DNA of 37,487 bases from Desulfobulbaceae bacterium (GCA_011391865.1 JAABPV010000014.1:11155-48641); one strand, 5' to 3'. Shown: positions 1 through 8,695, counted from the stretch's first letter. Notes: generated by a model from the sequence alone, not told the origin. Numbers and translations are program-made.

Positions 1-624
1 AGATATATCGGAGCTTCCTGCAGAATGTGCAGGCGTGAGAATCTGAAACTGCACCTGAAGGGCGAGCGCTGCCATTCTGACAAATGCTCCTTTGAGCGCC
101 GGGCGTTCGCGCCGGGCCAGCACGGGCAGAATCAGTTCCGCAAGTCCTCCAACTACGCCGAGCAGCTGCGCGAGAAGCAGAAGGTCAAGCGCATGTACGG
201 CATGCTGGAAGACCAGTTCCGCAGATATTTTCATGAGGCTGACCGGGCCAAAGGTGTCACCGGCCACAATCTGCTGTCCATGCTTGAGCGCCGTTTAGAC
301 AATGTGGTGCACCGCCTCGGCTTCGCCAGCTCCAGAGATCAGGCCCGCCAGCTCATCCGTCATAATCATTTCCAAGTCGGCGGCAAGAAAGTTGACATTC
401 CTTCGTTCCAAGTGAAAGCCGGCGATGTGGTCTCCCTCAAGGAGAAGAGCCGCAAGAACGCCATGATTCAGGAGAATCTGGAAGGCGCGGCCCGCCGGGG
501 CGTTCCGGCTTGGCTGGAGCTGGACAAGGCGAACTTTCAAGGCAAGGTCATGAGGGCGCCTGTTCGGGATGAGATCACCATGCCGATCAACGAGCATCTC
601 ATCGTCGAGCTGTATTCCAAGTAA
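1..624 (+). CDS. rpsD: 30S ribosomal protein S4 (5' end outside the window)
   Basis: Small-subunit assembly protein that binds 16S rRNA and nucleates the 5' domain. The frame is open from base 1 and reads RYIGASCRMCRRE before the first in-window ATG at 25. That matches the S4 N-terminus, so the ATG at 25 is internal and only about the first two codons are missing. Family marks are the zinc-type cysteines near the N-terminus (C..C and C..DKC), the APGQHGQ stretch, and the S4 RNA-binding domain with RLDNVVHRLGFA followed by ARQLIRHNHF. The C-terminus ends LIVELYSK, as in other S4 proteins. It is followed after 20 bases by rpoA, the usual alpha-operon order (rpsD-rpoA-rplQ). S4 is the classic autogenous repressor of this operon in enterics; no leader is visible here because the upstream genes lie outside the window. 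Confidence 0.97.
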   Translation, partial: RYIGASCRMCRRENLKLHLKGERCHSDKCSFERRAFAPGQHGQNQFRKSSNYAEQLREKQKVKRMYGMLEDQFRRYFHEADRAKGVTGHNLLSMLERRLDNVVHRLGFASSRDQARQLIRHNHFQVGGKKVDIPSFQVKAGDVVSLKEKSRKNAMIQENLEGAARRGVPAWLELDKANFQGKVMRAPVRDEITMPINEHLIVELYSK

Positions 625-644
625 ACCAAGGGCAGGTGGGTTGG

Positions 645-1700
645 ATGACACAGGAACTCCGGGATGACAATCCCTTTTACAAGAACTGGCATAACTTGGT
701 TATGCCGGAACGGCTGGAAGTCGCCAAAAGCACCCACTCCTCCAGATACGGCAAATTCGTCTGCCAGCCGCTGGAGCGGGGCTTCGCGGCGACCATCGGC
801 AATTCCCTACGCAGAATCCTGCTGTCCTCGATCCGGGGCGCGGCCATCACCTCGGTCAAAATCGAAGGGGCGCAGCACGAGTTCACCACCATCAACGGCG
901 TGCATGAGGATGTGGCCGACATCATCCTGAATCTCAAGCTGGTGCGGCCCAAGCTGAACTCCGCTGAAACCCGGACGGTCTTCATTAAGAAGAACGGCCC
1001 CGGCGCAGTGACGGCAAGGGACATTGACGGTGGCCCTGGCGTGGAGATCATGAACCCGGATCAGCACATCTGCACAGTGACCGGCGAGAACGCTTCGTTC
1101 CTCGCCGAGCTGGAAATCCAGTGGGGCAAGGGCTATGTCCCGGCGGACTGGAACAAAAAGGAAGATCAGTCCATCGGCGTGATCTCCCTTGACGCGGCCT
1201 TTTCGCCGGTGCGCCGGATGCAGTACGTGGTCAGCCAGGCCCGCGTCGGCCAGCACACCGACTACGACCGCCTGACCATGGAGATCGAGACGGACGGCTC
1301 GGTGATGCCGGAGAACGCGCTCGCCTACGCGGCCAAAATTCTCAAAGAGCAGATGACGGTCTTCATCAACTTCAACGAGCAGGAAGCCGATCTGCCGGAG
1401 CGGATGAAGGGCGACGGCGACGGCATCGGCGGCTTCCCGGCCTTCTTGGATAAGAATGTCGAGGATTTGGAGCTGTCGGTTCGTTCGGCCAACTGCCTGA
1501 AGAATGCCGATATTCAGTACATCGGCCAGCTAGTGCAGAAGACCGATGCCGAGATGCTCAAGACCAAGAACTTTGGCCGCAAGTCGCTCAATGAGATCAA
1601 GGCACTGCTCTCGCAGCACAACCTGACGCTCAACATGAACCTTGAGGGCTGGATTCCGCCTGACCAGCGCGAGCGCGACCGCAGCTACGACGAAGAGTGA
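645..1700 (+). CDS. rpoA: DNA-directed RNA polymerase subunit alpha
   Basis: Dimerising scaffold subunit of RNA polymerase. The N-terminal domain has the expected [19 protein letters not shown] motif near residue 45. The C-terminal domain carries [16 protein letters not shown] and [11 protein letters not shown], the helix-hairpin-helix region that contacts UP elements and activators. The total is 351 aa, close to the family's usual 330-350. A GTG at 636 is also in frame, but the ATG at 645 is preferred because a GGTGGG-like ribosome site precedes it by a normal distance. The extreme N-terminus ([18 protein letters not shown]) is longer than in E. coli, as seen in some other lineages. The C-terminal tail is highly charged ([10 protein letters not shown]). 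It sits between rpsD and rplQ on the same strand. Confidence 0.97.
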   Translation: MTQELRDDNPFYKNWHNLVMPERLEVAKSTHSSRYGKFVCQPLERGFAATIGNSLRRILLSSIRGAAITSVKIEGAQHEFTTINGVHEDVADIILNLKLVRPKLNSAETRTVFIKKNGPGAVTARDIDGGPGVEIMNPDQHICTVTGENASFLAELEIQWGKGYVPADWNKKEDQSIGVISLDAAFSPVRRMQYVVSQARVGQHTDYDRLTMEIETDGSVMPENALAYAAKILKEQMTVFINFNEQEADLPERMKGDGDGIGGFPAFLDKNVEDLELSVRSANCLKNADIQYIGQLVQKTDAEMLKTKNFGRKSLNEIKALLSQHNLTLNMNLEGWIPPDQRERDRSYDEE

Positions 1701-1748
1701 GCCGACCGCTCTTGACCCTTTGCTTTTCCGACAGATAAGGACAGAAGA

Positions 1749-2159
1749 ATGAGACATAGAACCGCAGGCCGCAAACTGAACAAAACCAGCTCCCACCGGC
1801 TGGCCATGCTCCGCAACATGGTGACTTCCCTTTTGGAGCACGAGCGCATCGTCACCACCCTGCCCAAGGCCAAAGAGCTGCGCAAGGCCGCTGAGAAGAT
1901 GATCACCCTCGGCAAGCGCGGCGACCTCCATGCTCGCCGTCAGGCAGCCTCCTACGTGCGCTCCAAGGCCCTTGTGACCAAGCTCTTCAACGATCTGGCA
2001 CCGCAGTACGCCGACCGTCAGGGCGGCTACACCCGCATCATCCGCACCGGTGTCCGGCCCGGCGACACCGCGCCTATGGCGTTGATCGAGCTGGTGAATT
2101 ACGAAGCTCCCACGCCTGCCGCTCCGAAGGCCGAAGAGCAGAGCGGAGCCGAAGCATAA
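1749..2159 (+). CDS. rplQ: 50S ribosomal protein L17
   Basis: Large-subunit protein located near the polypeptide exit tunnel. The family start [17 protein letters not shown] is intact, followed by [27 protein letters not shown] and the mid-domain [17 protein letters not shown]. The length of 136 aa includes an alanine/proline/glutamate tail that is usual in longer L17 versions. AAGGA lies upstream of the ATG at a suitable spacing. It is the last ribosomal gene of the series and is followed within 30 bases by an intrinsic terminator. Confidence 0.97.
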   Translation: MRHRTAGRKLNKTSSHRLAMLRNMVTSLLEHERIVTTLPKAKELRKAAEKMITLGKRGDLHARRQAASYVRSKALVTKLFNDLAPQYADRQGGYTRIIRTGVRPGDTAPMALIELVNYEAPTPAAPKAEEQSGAEA

Positions 2160-2187
2160 GCTGATTTTTTTCCGCTGAACAAATTCA

Positions 2188-2222
2188 GGCCGGTTCGATG
2201 AGTTCATCTGACCGGCCTTTTT
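2188..2222 (+). terminator. Intrinsic terminator after rplQ
   Basis: Seven-base arms GGCCGGT (2188-2194) and ACCGGCC (2211-2217) flank a loop that can itself form a small GATGA/TCATC helix. Five T residues follow directly. It sits just after rplQ and ends the ribosomal operon on the plus strand. Confidence 0.85.
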
Positions 2223-2229
2223 AATTGCC

Positions 2230-2994
2230 ATGTCCGCAGAATCTGTCCTTCCTCAGTCCGCATGGCCGGAGCTGGGCACGGAGCCGTTCCGCTTCCGCTG
2301 TCATTCCGGAGCGAGCTGCTTTCTCTCCTGCTGCCGCCACGTTGAGCTGCGGCTTTTCCCCTACGATATTCTCCGGCTGAAGGAACGCCTCGCGCTGAGT
2401 TCAGCGGAATTTCTTGAACAGCACACCCGGTTGGGCGCAGGAGCGCATCCCTTCTTTCCGGCGGTCTTCCTCAACATGCAGGCGGACAGCGACCACGCCT
2501 GTCCTTTCCTGACTGAGCAGGGCTGCTCGGTGTACAAAGAACGGCCCTCGGCCTGCCGCACCTATCCGCTTGAACGGGCCGTGGAAAAAGCGGCGGACGG
2601 CAGTCTGCGCAGCCGCTGGTTTCTCACCGGGCACCCGTACTGCAAAGGGCATTTCGAGGAGCATTTCTACACCGCCAAGCAGTGGGAGCGCGAGCAGCGG
2701 CTGATCGAGCACAACCTGTTCAACGACCTCTGGGCCGAGGTGGACATGCTCTTTGCCGCCAATCCGTGGCAGGGCGAAGGACAGGCCGGGCCGCTCCAGC
2801 AGCTCGCCTTCATGGTCTGCTACAACCTTGATGCCTTCCGCGACTACGTCCGCCAGCACAATCTGCTGGCCGCCTTCCGCCTGGAGCGCGACCGCCGCCG
2901 CCGGATTGAGCAGGACGACAGCGAGCTGCTCAAGTTCGGCTTTGACTGGCTGCTGCATGTGCTGGGCGGCCAGCGCACCTTGCTCCCGCGCTGA
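2230..2994 (+). CDS. YkgJ-family cysteine-cluster protein
   Basis: A 254-aa protein with the cysteine layout of the YkgJ (zinc/iron-chelating) family: CHSGASCFLSCCRH near residue 20, then CPFLTEQGCSVYKERPSACR at about residues 94-113. In this family the clustered cysteines probably bind a metal or Fe-S centre; no substrate is known, so the biochemical role is open. No signal peptide or membrane segment is visible, so it is probably cytoplasmic. It starts 7 bases after the rplQ terminator T-tract without a strong ribosome site, so expression may depend on terminator read-through or a promoter hidden in the terminator region. It is convergent with the TPR gene downstream, with a perfect palindrome between them. 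Confidence 0.85.
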   Translation: MSAESVLPQSAWPELGTEPFRFRCHSGASCFLSCCRHVELRLFPYDILRLKERLALSSAEFLEQHTRLGAGAHPFFPAVFLNMQADSDHACPFLTEQGCSVYKERPSACRTYPLERAVEKAADGSLRSRWFLTGHPYCKGHFEEHFYTAKQWEREQRLIEHNLFNDLWAEVDMLFAANPWQGEGQAGPLQQLAFMVCYNLDAFRDYVRQHNLLAAFRLERDRRRRIEQDDSELLKFGFDWLLHVLGGQRTLLPR

Positions 2995-3036
2995 TTTGGC
3001 TGGCAGGCTGAACTCAACGCCGTGCTTCAGCAGTAT

Positions 3037-3064
3037 GTAAGGGCGTTTCGCGAAACGCCCTTAC
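3037..3064. terminator. 28-base perfect palindrome between convergent genes (possible two-way terminator)
   Basis: Two 14-base arms, GTAAGGGCGTTTCG and its exact complement, meet with no spacer. The site lies between the stop of the YkgJ gene and the minus-strand TPR gene, and its right arm contains the TPR stop codon. Position suggests a bidirectional terminator, but neither side has a T-tract, so termination would have to be factor-assisted. A protein-binding site is the alternative. Confidence 0.5.
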
Positions 3065-4413
3065 TCCCCCGCCAGCTTCTGCTTCAGGTCGTCGTAGTTT
3101 TCCTGAGTCGTCTTGATGTGCGGATGATCGGCAGGGAGCTTGGCCTTGAGGATGGACAGGCTGCGCTGACACAGCGGCTTGGCTTCGGCGTATTTCCCCT
3201 GCGCTTTATACAGCTCTGCCAAATTGTTCAGGCTTTGTGCCACGTCAGGATGGTCTTTACCGAACTTCTGTTCTCTGATCTCCAGCGCACGCTTGTAGAG
3301 CGGCTCCGCTTCCGAGTAGCGGCTCTGCGCTTGATATAATCCGGCAAGATTTTTTAGGTTAATTGCTACAGCGGGATGATCTTTACCCAGCTTTTGTTCC
3401 CTGATCTCCAGCGCACGCTTGTAGAGCGGCTCTGCTTCCGAGTAGCGGCCTTGCACTCTATACAACATGGCTATACTGTTCATGGTGACTGACACACTGG
3501 GATGATTTTTGCCGAGCTTTTGTTCATAGATCGTCAGCGAACGCTTGTACAACGACTCCGCTTCCGCATAGCGGCCCTGAAAATAATATAGCCCTGCCAA
3601 TTCATCCAGAGAGCTGGCAAACTCTGTGCTGTTTTCCCCCTTCGCCTCCCTCATCTTCAGCAGCTTTTCCAGCCATGCTTGCGCATCGTTGTAAGCACCC
3701 GTCTTCCATGCCATTTCTCCAGCCGAAAGCAGGTAATCGGGGTTGTCCTCTTCCAGCGTCACCGCCTTCTTGTATTGGCGCATCGCCTTTTCATAATCCA
3801 AGCGGCCTTTAGCAAGCTCGCCGCTTTGGTAGGCGGCAAGGGCGACGGCTTTGCCCTCCTTGTCCGCTACCTCGTCAAAAATCTGCTCCGCTGCCTTGGT
3901 GTCGCCTTTCGCCAGCCGCCGCTTGGCCTCGGCAATCCGCGCATCAGGGAGCTGTCCCTTCAGCTCGTCCAAAGCCTTCTCCGCAGTCTTGAGCAGGGCC
4001 AGCTTCTCCTCGTAGCTCTTCTGTATATCGGCCCGCTTTGCCTCAACCGCCTGCAACTGCGCCTCCAGCAGGCGGAGCTTTTGTTCATCTCCGCCCGCCG
4101 CCCGGATTTCCTGGATGACGCGCTCCTGCTGCGCCTTTAGCATGGCTGCGAACTGCTCCTTGCTCAGGCTGATGCCGCTGCCCGCCGCTGGCGTGGCCTT
4201 CCAGCTCAGGGCAAGGCCGCCCGCCACCGCCATCGCCGCGAGGATGAAGAGCAGAATCATCGCCTTGTGCAGCAGCCGCTCGACCGCTGTGCCGTTCAGC
4301 TGCTTGCTGCTCAGAAACAACGGCTTGATGATCAGGGCGAAAACAAACAGCCCGAAGCCCGCCAAGACCAGCGGGTGCCGCAGATGCTCAATCCAGACGC
4401 TTGCCTCATTCAT
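3061..4413 (-). CDS. Membrane-anchored coiled-coil and TPR (kinesin-light-chain type) protein
   Basis: A 450-aa protein. Two hydrophobic segments lie near the N-terminus (LVLAGFGLFVFALIIKPL and MILLFILAAMAVAGGLAL). A charged coiled coil follows (about residues 95-170), then TPR helices. The C-terminus has four 42-residue kinesin-light-chain-like repeats with the signature LAGLYxxQGRYSEAEPLYKRALEIREQKLGKDHP. The repeats are also nearly identical as DNA: the bases around 3277 and 3403 match over about 45 bases, 126 bp apart. The start at 4413 (MNEASVWIEHLRHP) is chosen because GAGGAG precedes it. The frame stays open to 4785, but that extension runs into the repeat array and looks non-coding. 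The likely role is scaffolding protein contacts at the inner membrane; the partner is unknown. Confidence 0.85.
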   Translation of the reverse strand: MNEASVWIEHLRHPLVLAGFGLFVFALIIKPLFLSSKQLNGTAVERLLHKAMILLFILAAMAVAGGLALSWKATPAAGSGISLSKEQFAAMLKAQQERVIQEIRAAGGDEQKLRLLEAQLQAVEAKRADIQKSYEEKLALLKTAEKALDELKGQLPDARIAEAKRRLAKGDTKAAEQIFDEVADKEGKAVALAAYQSGELAKGRLDYEKAMRQYKKAVTLEEDNPDYLLSAGEMAWKTGAYNDAQAWLEKLLKMREAKGENSTEFASSLDELAGLYYFQGRYAEAESLYKRSLTIYEQKLGKNHPSVSVTMNSIAMLYRVQGRYSEAEPLYKRALEIREQKLGKDHPAVAINLKNLAGLYQAQSRYSEAEPLYKRALEIREQKFGKDHPDVAQSLNNLAELYKAQGKYAEAKPLCQRSLSILKAKLPADHPHIKTTQENYDDLKQKLAGE

Positions 4414-4539
4414 TGCCAGCTCCTCCTCGTCTTCCGCGCAGGCCGATTCCCGCCGCATCGGCCCATTATTCTCCAGATGCGGCGGAACTGCAAAGAAAAT
4501 GTCCCGCCGTACCAGCGCGGCCTCCCTGCGCTCCTTGCG

Positions 4540-4959
4540 CAGGAGCTTTTCAACGTGCAAAAGCAGCATACGCATGTTCACAAGGAGCTTGCGGACGTGC
4601 GTATGCTGCGTTCGGATGTCCAAAAGCTCCTTGCGGACATCCGTCAGGAGCTTTTCAACGTGCAAAAGCAGCTTCCGTATGTTCACAAGGAGCTTGCGGA
4701 CGTGCGGATGCTCTATTCGGATATCCAAAAGCTCCTTGCGGACATCCGTCAGGAGCTTTTCAACGTGCAAAAGCAGCTTCCGCATGTTTAAATAGAGCTT
4801 GCGGACATCCGAATGCTCCGTTCACATGTCGCGCAGCTCCGTGCGGACATCCGTCAGGAGCTTTGCGACGTGCAAATGCTGCATTCACATGTCCGCAGAC
4901 TGCATCCGAACGTCCGCAGGCTCTTTTGCGGCGGACGCAAACTCATCCATCAGGGAGGA
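4540..4959. repeat. 21-bp tandem array 1 (20 units, 105-bp higher-order period)
   Basis: Twenty consecutive 21-base units with no length change. They group into four rows of five: the row-start motif CAGGAGCTTTTCAACGTGC appears at 4540, 4645 and 4750 and in diverged form at 4855. The last two units are degenerate, and the final one contains the GGGAGG ribosome site of the gene at 4966. Because 21 bases equal seven codons, reading frames on both strands give heptads. On the plus strand they look like LADIRQE, LFNVQKQ, LPYVHKE and LADVRML, with hydrophobic residues at positions 1 and 4, a coiled-coil pattern. That frame is continuous with the gene at 4966 except for one TAA at 4789-4791. The array fills most of the 552-base gap between divergent genes, where promoters would be expected. 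Confidence 0.9.
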
Positions 4960-4965
4960 AGCATC

Positions 4966-5322
4966 ATGGCATTCAAACGGAGAAGCTCGCAGGTCCTCAG
5001 CGACGCGCAGACGCGGGCCGCCAACCTCAAGGCGATTGATCCAAACTTGGATTTGGGCAATGAACTGACTGTCGCCGACTATGAAAGCCGGATCGCGGCG
5101 GCGCAAAATATCTTGGACAGCTACAACATTCAGCTCGCCAAGGCGGATGCGCTCGGCAACGACTTCAAAGCAATTGAAAAGGAAGTGCGCGGCTCCTCGG
5201 CGCGGATGCTGGCCGGGGTCGGTGTGAAGTACGGCAAGGACAGCAACGAGTACGAGATGGCGGGCGGCACCCGCAGCAGCGAAATCAAGCGGAAAAAGAA
5301 GCCGGAGGAGCCTCCGGCCTAA
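4966..5322 (+). CDS. Small conserved-looking basic-tailed protein of unknown function
   Basis: A 118-aa soluble protein, MAFKRRSSQVLSDAQ..., with a strong ribosome site (GGGAGG) before the ATG. It has an N-terminal basic patch, a helical middle (DYESRIAAAQNILDSYNIQLAKAD) and a block AGVGVKYGKDSNEYEMAGG followed by TRSSEIKRKKKPEEPPA. The GKDSNEYEMAGGTR-SE-K style ending resembles a group of small uncharacterised bacterial proteins I have seen before, but I cannot name a family. No signal peptide or membrane segment is present. The upstream repeat array is in the same frame, so the gene might once have had, or in relatives may still have, an N-terminal heptad-repeat domain. The function is unknown. 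Confidence 0.75.
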   Translation: MAFKRRSSQVLSDAQTRAANLKAIDPNLDLGNELTVADYESRIAAAQNILDSYNIQLAKADALGNDFKAIEKEVRGSSARMLAGVGVKYGKDSNEYEMAGGTRSSEIKRKKKPEEPPA

Positions 5323-5336
5323 GCGGCGCATTTTTT
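5301..5336 (+). terminator. Possible terminator at the 3' end of the small protein gene
   Basis: Stem GCCGGAG/CTCCGGC (5301-5307, 5312-5318) lies within the last codons and stop, with six T residues at 5331-5336. About 12 bases separate stem and T-tract, which is longer than in a standard intrinsic terminator, so this is a weak call. The remaining roughly 185 bases before rpsB hold no gene that I can see. Confidence 0.35.
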
Positions 5337-5521
5337 CCTTGCCGCATCGCAACAGGATGTTCTTGCTGTTCTTCAGTCGTTATGGTAAGAAAGCAGGGCA
5401 GCATTGCCGCCGCATCGGCGCGGCGGCTCATCACGCACACTCCGTCAGTGTCCCTTGGTGTTCCATGACTGGAATCGGACGTGGAGTGGAGGAACAACCA
5501 TAAAGCAGAATAGGAGCAATA

Positions 5522-6286
5522 ATGGCAGTAACAGTCACCATGCGGCAGATGCTTGAGGCCGGTCTGCATTTCGGACATCAGACCAGACGTTGGAACCCGA
5601 AGATGAAGCCGTTTATCTACGGCCCGCGCAACGGCATCTACATCATCAACCTTGATGCGACCATGCGGATGTTCCGCAAGGCCTGCGCCTATTTGACCGA
5701 TGTGGCGGCCAACGGCGGCACGATCCTTTTTGTCGGCACCAAGCGTCAGTCGCAGGCGGTGATCAAAGAAGAGGCCGCGCGTTGCGGCATGCCCTATGTC
5801 AATCACCGCTGGCTCGGCGGCATGATGACCAACTTCCAGACCATCAAGAATTCGGTTGACCGGCTGAAGAAGATCGAGGCCATGCAGAAGGACGGCAGCA
5901 TCAATCGCTTCCCCAAGCATGAGATCCTGCTGATGGAGAAGGAGCGGATCAAGCTGGAGCGCAACGTCGGCGGCATCAAAGACATGCGCAAGCTGCCGGA
6001 CGTGCTCTTCATCATCGATCCCCGCAAGGAGGAGATCGCGGTGGACGAGGCGCGGAAGCTGGGCATTCCTGTAGTCGCCCTGACCGACACCAACTGCAAC
6101 CCGGACGGCGTTGACTACCTGATTCCCGGCAACGACGACGCGATCCGGGCCGTGCGGCTGATCGCCGGACAGGCTGCGGAGGCCATCATTGAGGGCAGAG
6201 GCGTTGCCGGCGAGGCGATTCCAAGCAACATCGACGAGCTGGAAGCGGCCATGACCGCAACCGCCTTCGCCGAGCCTGCTGTCTGA
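5522..6286 (+). CDS. rpsB: 30S ribosomal protein S2
   Basis: Small-subunit protein that joins late in assembly and helps hold S1. The start [20 protein letters not shown] and the stretches [36 protein letters not shown] and [14 protein letters not shown] are typical of the family. The length of 254 aa is normal. AGGAG precedes the ATG at 5522. It opens the rpsB-tsf-pyrH series. A hairpin with four T residues follows the stop, which may tune the ratio of S2 to EF-Ts. Confidence 0.97.
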   Translation: MAVTVTMRQMLEAGLHFGHQTRRWNPKMKPFIYGPRNGIYIINLDATMRMFRKACAYLTDVAANGGTILFVGTKRQSQAVIKEEAARCGMPYVNHRWLGGMMTNFQTIKNSVDRLKKIEAMQKDGSINRFPKHEILLMEKERIKLERNVGGIKDMRKLPDVLFIIDPRKEEIAVDEARKLGIPVVALTDTNCNPDGVDYLIPGNDDAIRAVRLIAGQAAEAIIEGRGVAGEAIPSNIDELEAAMTATAFAEPAV

Positions 6287-6299
6287 TTGCAGCGCAGAG

Positions 6300-6324
6300 G
6301 GGCGGCTCTTGCAGCCGCCCTTTT
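6300..6324 (+). terminator. Hairpin between rpsB and tsf (attenuating terminator)
   Basis: Eight-base arms GGGCGGCT (6300-6307) and AGCCGCCC (6313-6320) with a five-base loop are followed by TTTT. The short T-tract and the fact that tsf continues on the same strand suggest partial termination rather than a full stop. Confidence 0.7.
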
Positions 6325-6382
6325 CATATAACGACTGAGCCGGGCGCACTGTCCCGGATGATTTATTTTTGAGGAGACAACA

Positions 6383-6994
6383 ATGGAAATCACCAGCCAG
6401 ATGGTCAAAGAGCTGCGCGAGAAGACCAACGCGGGCATGATGGACTGCAAAAAGGCTCTGGCCGAGACCGGCGGCGACATGGAGAAGGCGGTTGACTTTC
6501 TCCGCCAGAAGGGTCTGGCCGTGGCCGCCAAGCGTTCAGGCCGCGCCACCTCTGAAGGCGTGATCGAGTGCTACATCCACGGTGTCGGCAAATTAGGCGT
6601 GATGGTCGAAGTCGGCTGCGAGACGGATTTCGTCGCCAAGACCGACCAGTTCAAAGCCTTTGCCAAAGACGTGGCCATGCACATCGCCGCCGCCAATCCG
6701 GTATCTATCCGCCGCGAGGACATGCCGCAGGAGATGATCGCCCGCGAGCGCGATGTGTACATCAGCCAGATCAAAGAGGAAGAGGCTAAGACCGGCAAGG
6801 CCAAGCCGGAGAACATCGTCGCCAAAATCGTTGACGGCAAGATCGACAAGTTTGTCGCCGAAAACTGCCTGATGGAGCAGAAGTTCATCAAGAATCCCGA
6901 TGTTTCGATTCAAGACCTGCTCAACGAGCTGGTTGCCAAGATGGGAGAAAACATCTCCGTCAAACGCTTCGCCCGCTACCAGCTCGGCGCGTAA
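6383..6994 (+). CDS. tsf: Translation elongation factor Ts
   Basis: Nucleotide-exchange factor for EF-Tu. The N-terminal UBA-like domain reads MVKELREKTNAGMMDCKKAL, followed by KGLAVAAKRSGRATSEG and the core VEVGCETDFVAKTDQF with the TDFV motif that contacts EF-Tu. At 203 aa it is the short form, lacking much of the second core subdomain and coiled coil present in the 283-aa E. coli protein. Short forms are common in several lineages, so this is not a truncation; the C-terminus ENISVKRFARYQLG is intact. A good GAGGAG ribosome site lies upstream. Confidence 0.96.
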   Translation: MEITSQMVKELREKTNAGMMDCKKALAETGGDMEKAVDFLRQKGLAVAAKRSGRATSEGVIECYIHGVGKLGVMVEVGCETDFVAKTDQFKAFAKDVAMHIAAANPVSIRREDMPQEMIARERDVYISQIKEEEAKTGKAKPENIVAKIVDGKIDKFVAENCLMEQKFIKNPDVSIQDLLNELVAKMGENISVKRFARYQLGA

Positions 6995-7087
6995 GAAGAC
7001 CAAGTCCCCGGCCTGCGGCAGCCGGGGCGGACGCACTGCGGCCCGCGCCCCTTTCCAGTTCCCACATCCGACGGAGATTTCAAGACC

Positions 7088-7795
7088 ATGCAATATCAGC
7101 GCATCCTCCTCAAACTCAGCGGCGAAGCCCTGATGGGCGACGGTGCCTACGGCATCAGCCCGGCCATGATTCAGTTTGTCGCGCAGGAAATCAAAACGGT
7201 GCATCAGCAGGGCGTGCAGCTGGGGCTGGTCATCGGCGCGGGCAATATTTTCCGGGGTGTGGCCGGAGCCGCAGGCGGCATGAACCGCGCTGTCGCCGAC
7301 AACATGGGAATGCTGGCCACGGTGCTGAACGCCTTGGCCATGCAGGACGGGCTGGAGCGGAGCGGCGTGCCCTGCCGGGTGCTGTCGGCCATCGCCATGC
7401 AGAATGTCTGCGAATCGTACACCCGTGCCGCCGCGCTGGAGCATTTGGAGCAGGGCAGGGTGGTGATTTTTGCCGCTGGCACGGGCAATCCCTATTTCAC
7501 CACCGACACCGGCGGCGTGCTGCGGGCTTTAGAAATCGGCGCGGATGTGATGATGAAGGCCACGCGGGTGGACGGCGTGTATGACCGCGACCCAGAAAAG
7601 GATAAAAATGCGGTGCGCTTTGACCGCCTGACCTACACCAAAGTTTTGCAGGATCAGCTCCGGGTTATGGATGCGGCTGGCATTTCTCTTGCCCGTGACA
7701 ACAATCTGCCGGTGCTGGTTTTCAATATGAAAAAAGAAGGCAACATCGCCCGCGCTGCGGCTGGGGAGCAGGTGGGGACGTTGATTATGGCGTAA
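7088..7795 (+). CDS. pyrH: UMP kinase
   Basis: Hexameric bacterial enzyme that phosphorylates UMP to UDP in pyrimidine synthesis. The amino-acid-kinase fold shows the N-terminal [13 protein letters not shown], the glycine-rich [12 protein letters not shown], and the ATP-side [13 protein letters not shown] and [16 protein letters not shown]. The length of 235 aa is standard. It is placed after tsf as in most bacteria. Normally frr would follow at once; here frr is displaced by about 2.2 kb of accessory genes that begin 6 bases after the pyrH stop. Confidence 0.97.
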   Translation: MQYQRILLKLSGEALMGDGAYGISPAMIQFVAQEIKTVHQQGVQLGLVIGAGNIFRGVAGAAGGMNRAVADNMGMLATVLNALAMQDGLERSGVPCRVLSAIAMQNVCESYTRAAALEHLEQGRVVIFAAGTGNPYFTTDTGGVLRALEIGADVMMKATRVDGVYDRDPEKDKNAVRFDRLTYTKVLQDQLRVMDAAGISLARDNNLPVLVFNMKKEGNIARAAAGEQVGTLIMA

Positions 7796-7801
7796 AATAA
7801 A

Positions 7802-8689
7802 ATGGCAAGAAAAGAAATATCAGCAAGTAAGGCTCTTGCTATCAAACTCATCCATGCCGCATTATCCGTTCTTCAGGAGAACGACGGTGAAATGCCAGCA
7901 CGAGAGTTGATTGACGCGGTTGGACAAAGAGTCGAATTAGACGACTGGGCCAAAGGACATTACGAGAAGACAGGTGCCATTCGTTGGAAAAGCACGCTCA
8001 ATTTTTATAGCATAGACTGTGTAAGAGCTGGTTATTTAGTTAAGAAAAAAGGGAGTTGGTACCTGACCGCTGAAGGAAAAGAAGCTCTCAAGCTGGGGCC
8101 GACCGAACTGCTGGAGTCTGCGCAGCAGGGTTATCTGCAATGGAAATTTCAGCAGCAGGCACATAAGGGAGAAGAAATAATAAACGATGCCGCTGAACAA
8201 GAAGAAATGACGCTTGACCCTGAACAGATTGCTCGTGAAGGTCTGGAAAGGCAGCTTGGAAAGTTTAATCCCTACGAATTTCAAGATTTGGTTGGTGCGC
8301 TGCTGCGTGGAATGGGTTACTACACACCTTTTATCGCTCCAAAAGGAAAAGATGGCGGCATTGACATCATGGCTTATCGAGATCCTTTAGGCACTGAATC
8401 CCCCCGCATACAAGTTCAAATCAAGCACAGAGAAGCTGGTGCCAGTGTTCAGGAAGTGCGTCAGCTCATGGGGCTGCTTCAAAAGGAAGGCGATGTCGGA
8501 TTATTCGTCTCCACTGGTGGATTCACTGCGGATGCGAAGAATACTGCCAGGAGTTCTCACATTCATGTCGAACTTGTTGACCTGTCGCGTTTTATCAGTC
8601 TTTGGCAAGAATTTTATGAAAAGCTGCCGGACGCAGATAAAGCTCTTCTTCCTATGACACCTATTTATTTTTTAGCAAAGACAGAATAA
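7802..8689 (+). CDS. mrr: Mrr-type restriction endonuclease (type IV, modified-DNA directed)
   Basis: A 295-aa protein with the Mrr layout. The N-terminal winged-helix region (about residues 10-110) includes AIRWKSTLNFYSIDCVRAGYLVKK-like sequence. The C-terminal PD-(D/E)xK-type nuclease has PYEFQDLVGALLRGMGY, D188 in GKDGGIDIMAY and the QIK motif (Q206, K208). Known Mrr proteins cut methylated foreign DNA. The catalytic residues are all present, so the enzyme is probably active. It starts 6 bases after pyrH with no clear ribosome site and is visibly more AT-rich than its neighbours, a sign of transfer. It is followed 6 bases later by hicB. A stress-responsive nuclease role, as seen for E. coli Mrr under pressure, is possible but unproven here. 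Confidence 0.88.
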   Translation: MARKEISASKALAIKLIHAALSVLQENDGEMPARELIDAVGQRVELDDWAKGHYEKTGAIRWKSTLNFYSIDCVRAGYLVKKKGSWYLTAEGKEALKLGPTELLESAQQGYLQWKFQQQAHKGEEIINDAAEQEEMTLDPEQIAREGLERQLGKFNPYEFQDLVGALLRGMGYYTPFIAPKGKDGGIDIMAYRDPLGTESPRIQVQIKHREAGASVQEVRQLMGLLQKEGDVGLFVSTGGFTADAKNTARSSHIHVELVDLSRFISLWQEFYEKLPDADKALLPMTPIYFLAKTE

Positions 8690-8695
8690 AACGAA

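Noticed and set aside
4414-4785. N-terminal extension of the TPR protein through array 1 on the minus strand
   Set aside because: It is open only because the 21-bp repeat keeps frame. A strong ribosome site and a natural membrane-protein start exist at 4413.
4540-4959. CRISPR array reading of the repeat blocks
   Set aside because: Units are contiguous with no unique spacers, and no cas genes are nearby; the same holds for arrays 2, 3 and 4.
5340-5521. Structured leader of rpsB
   Set aside because: Several short inverted repeats can be drawn, but none matches an S2 leader that I can recognise with confidence.
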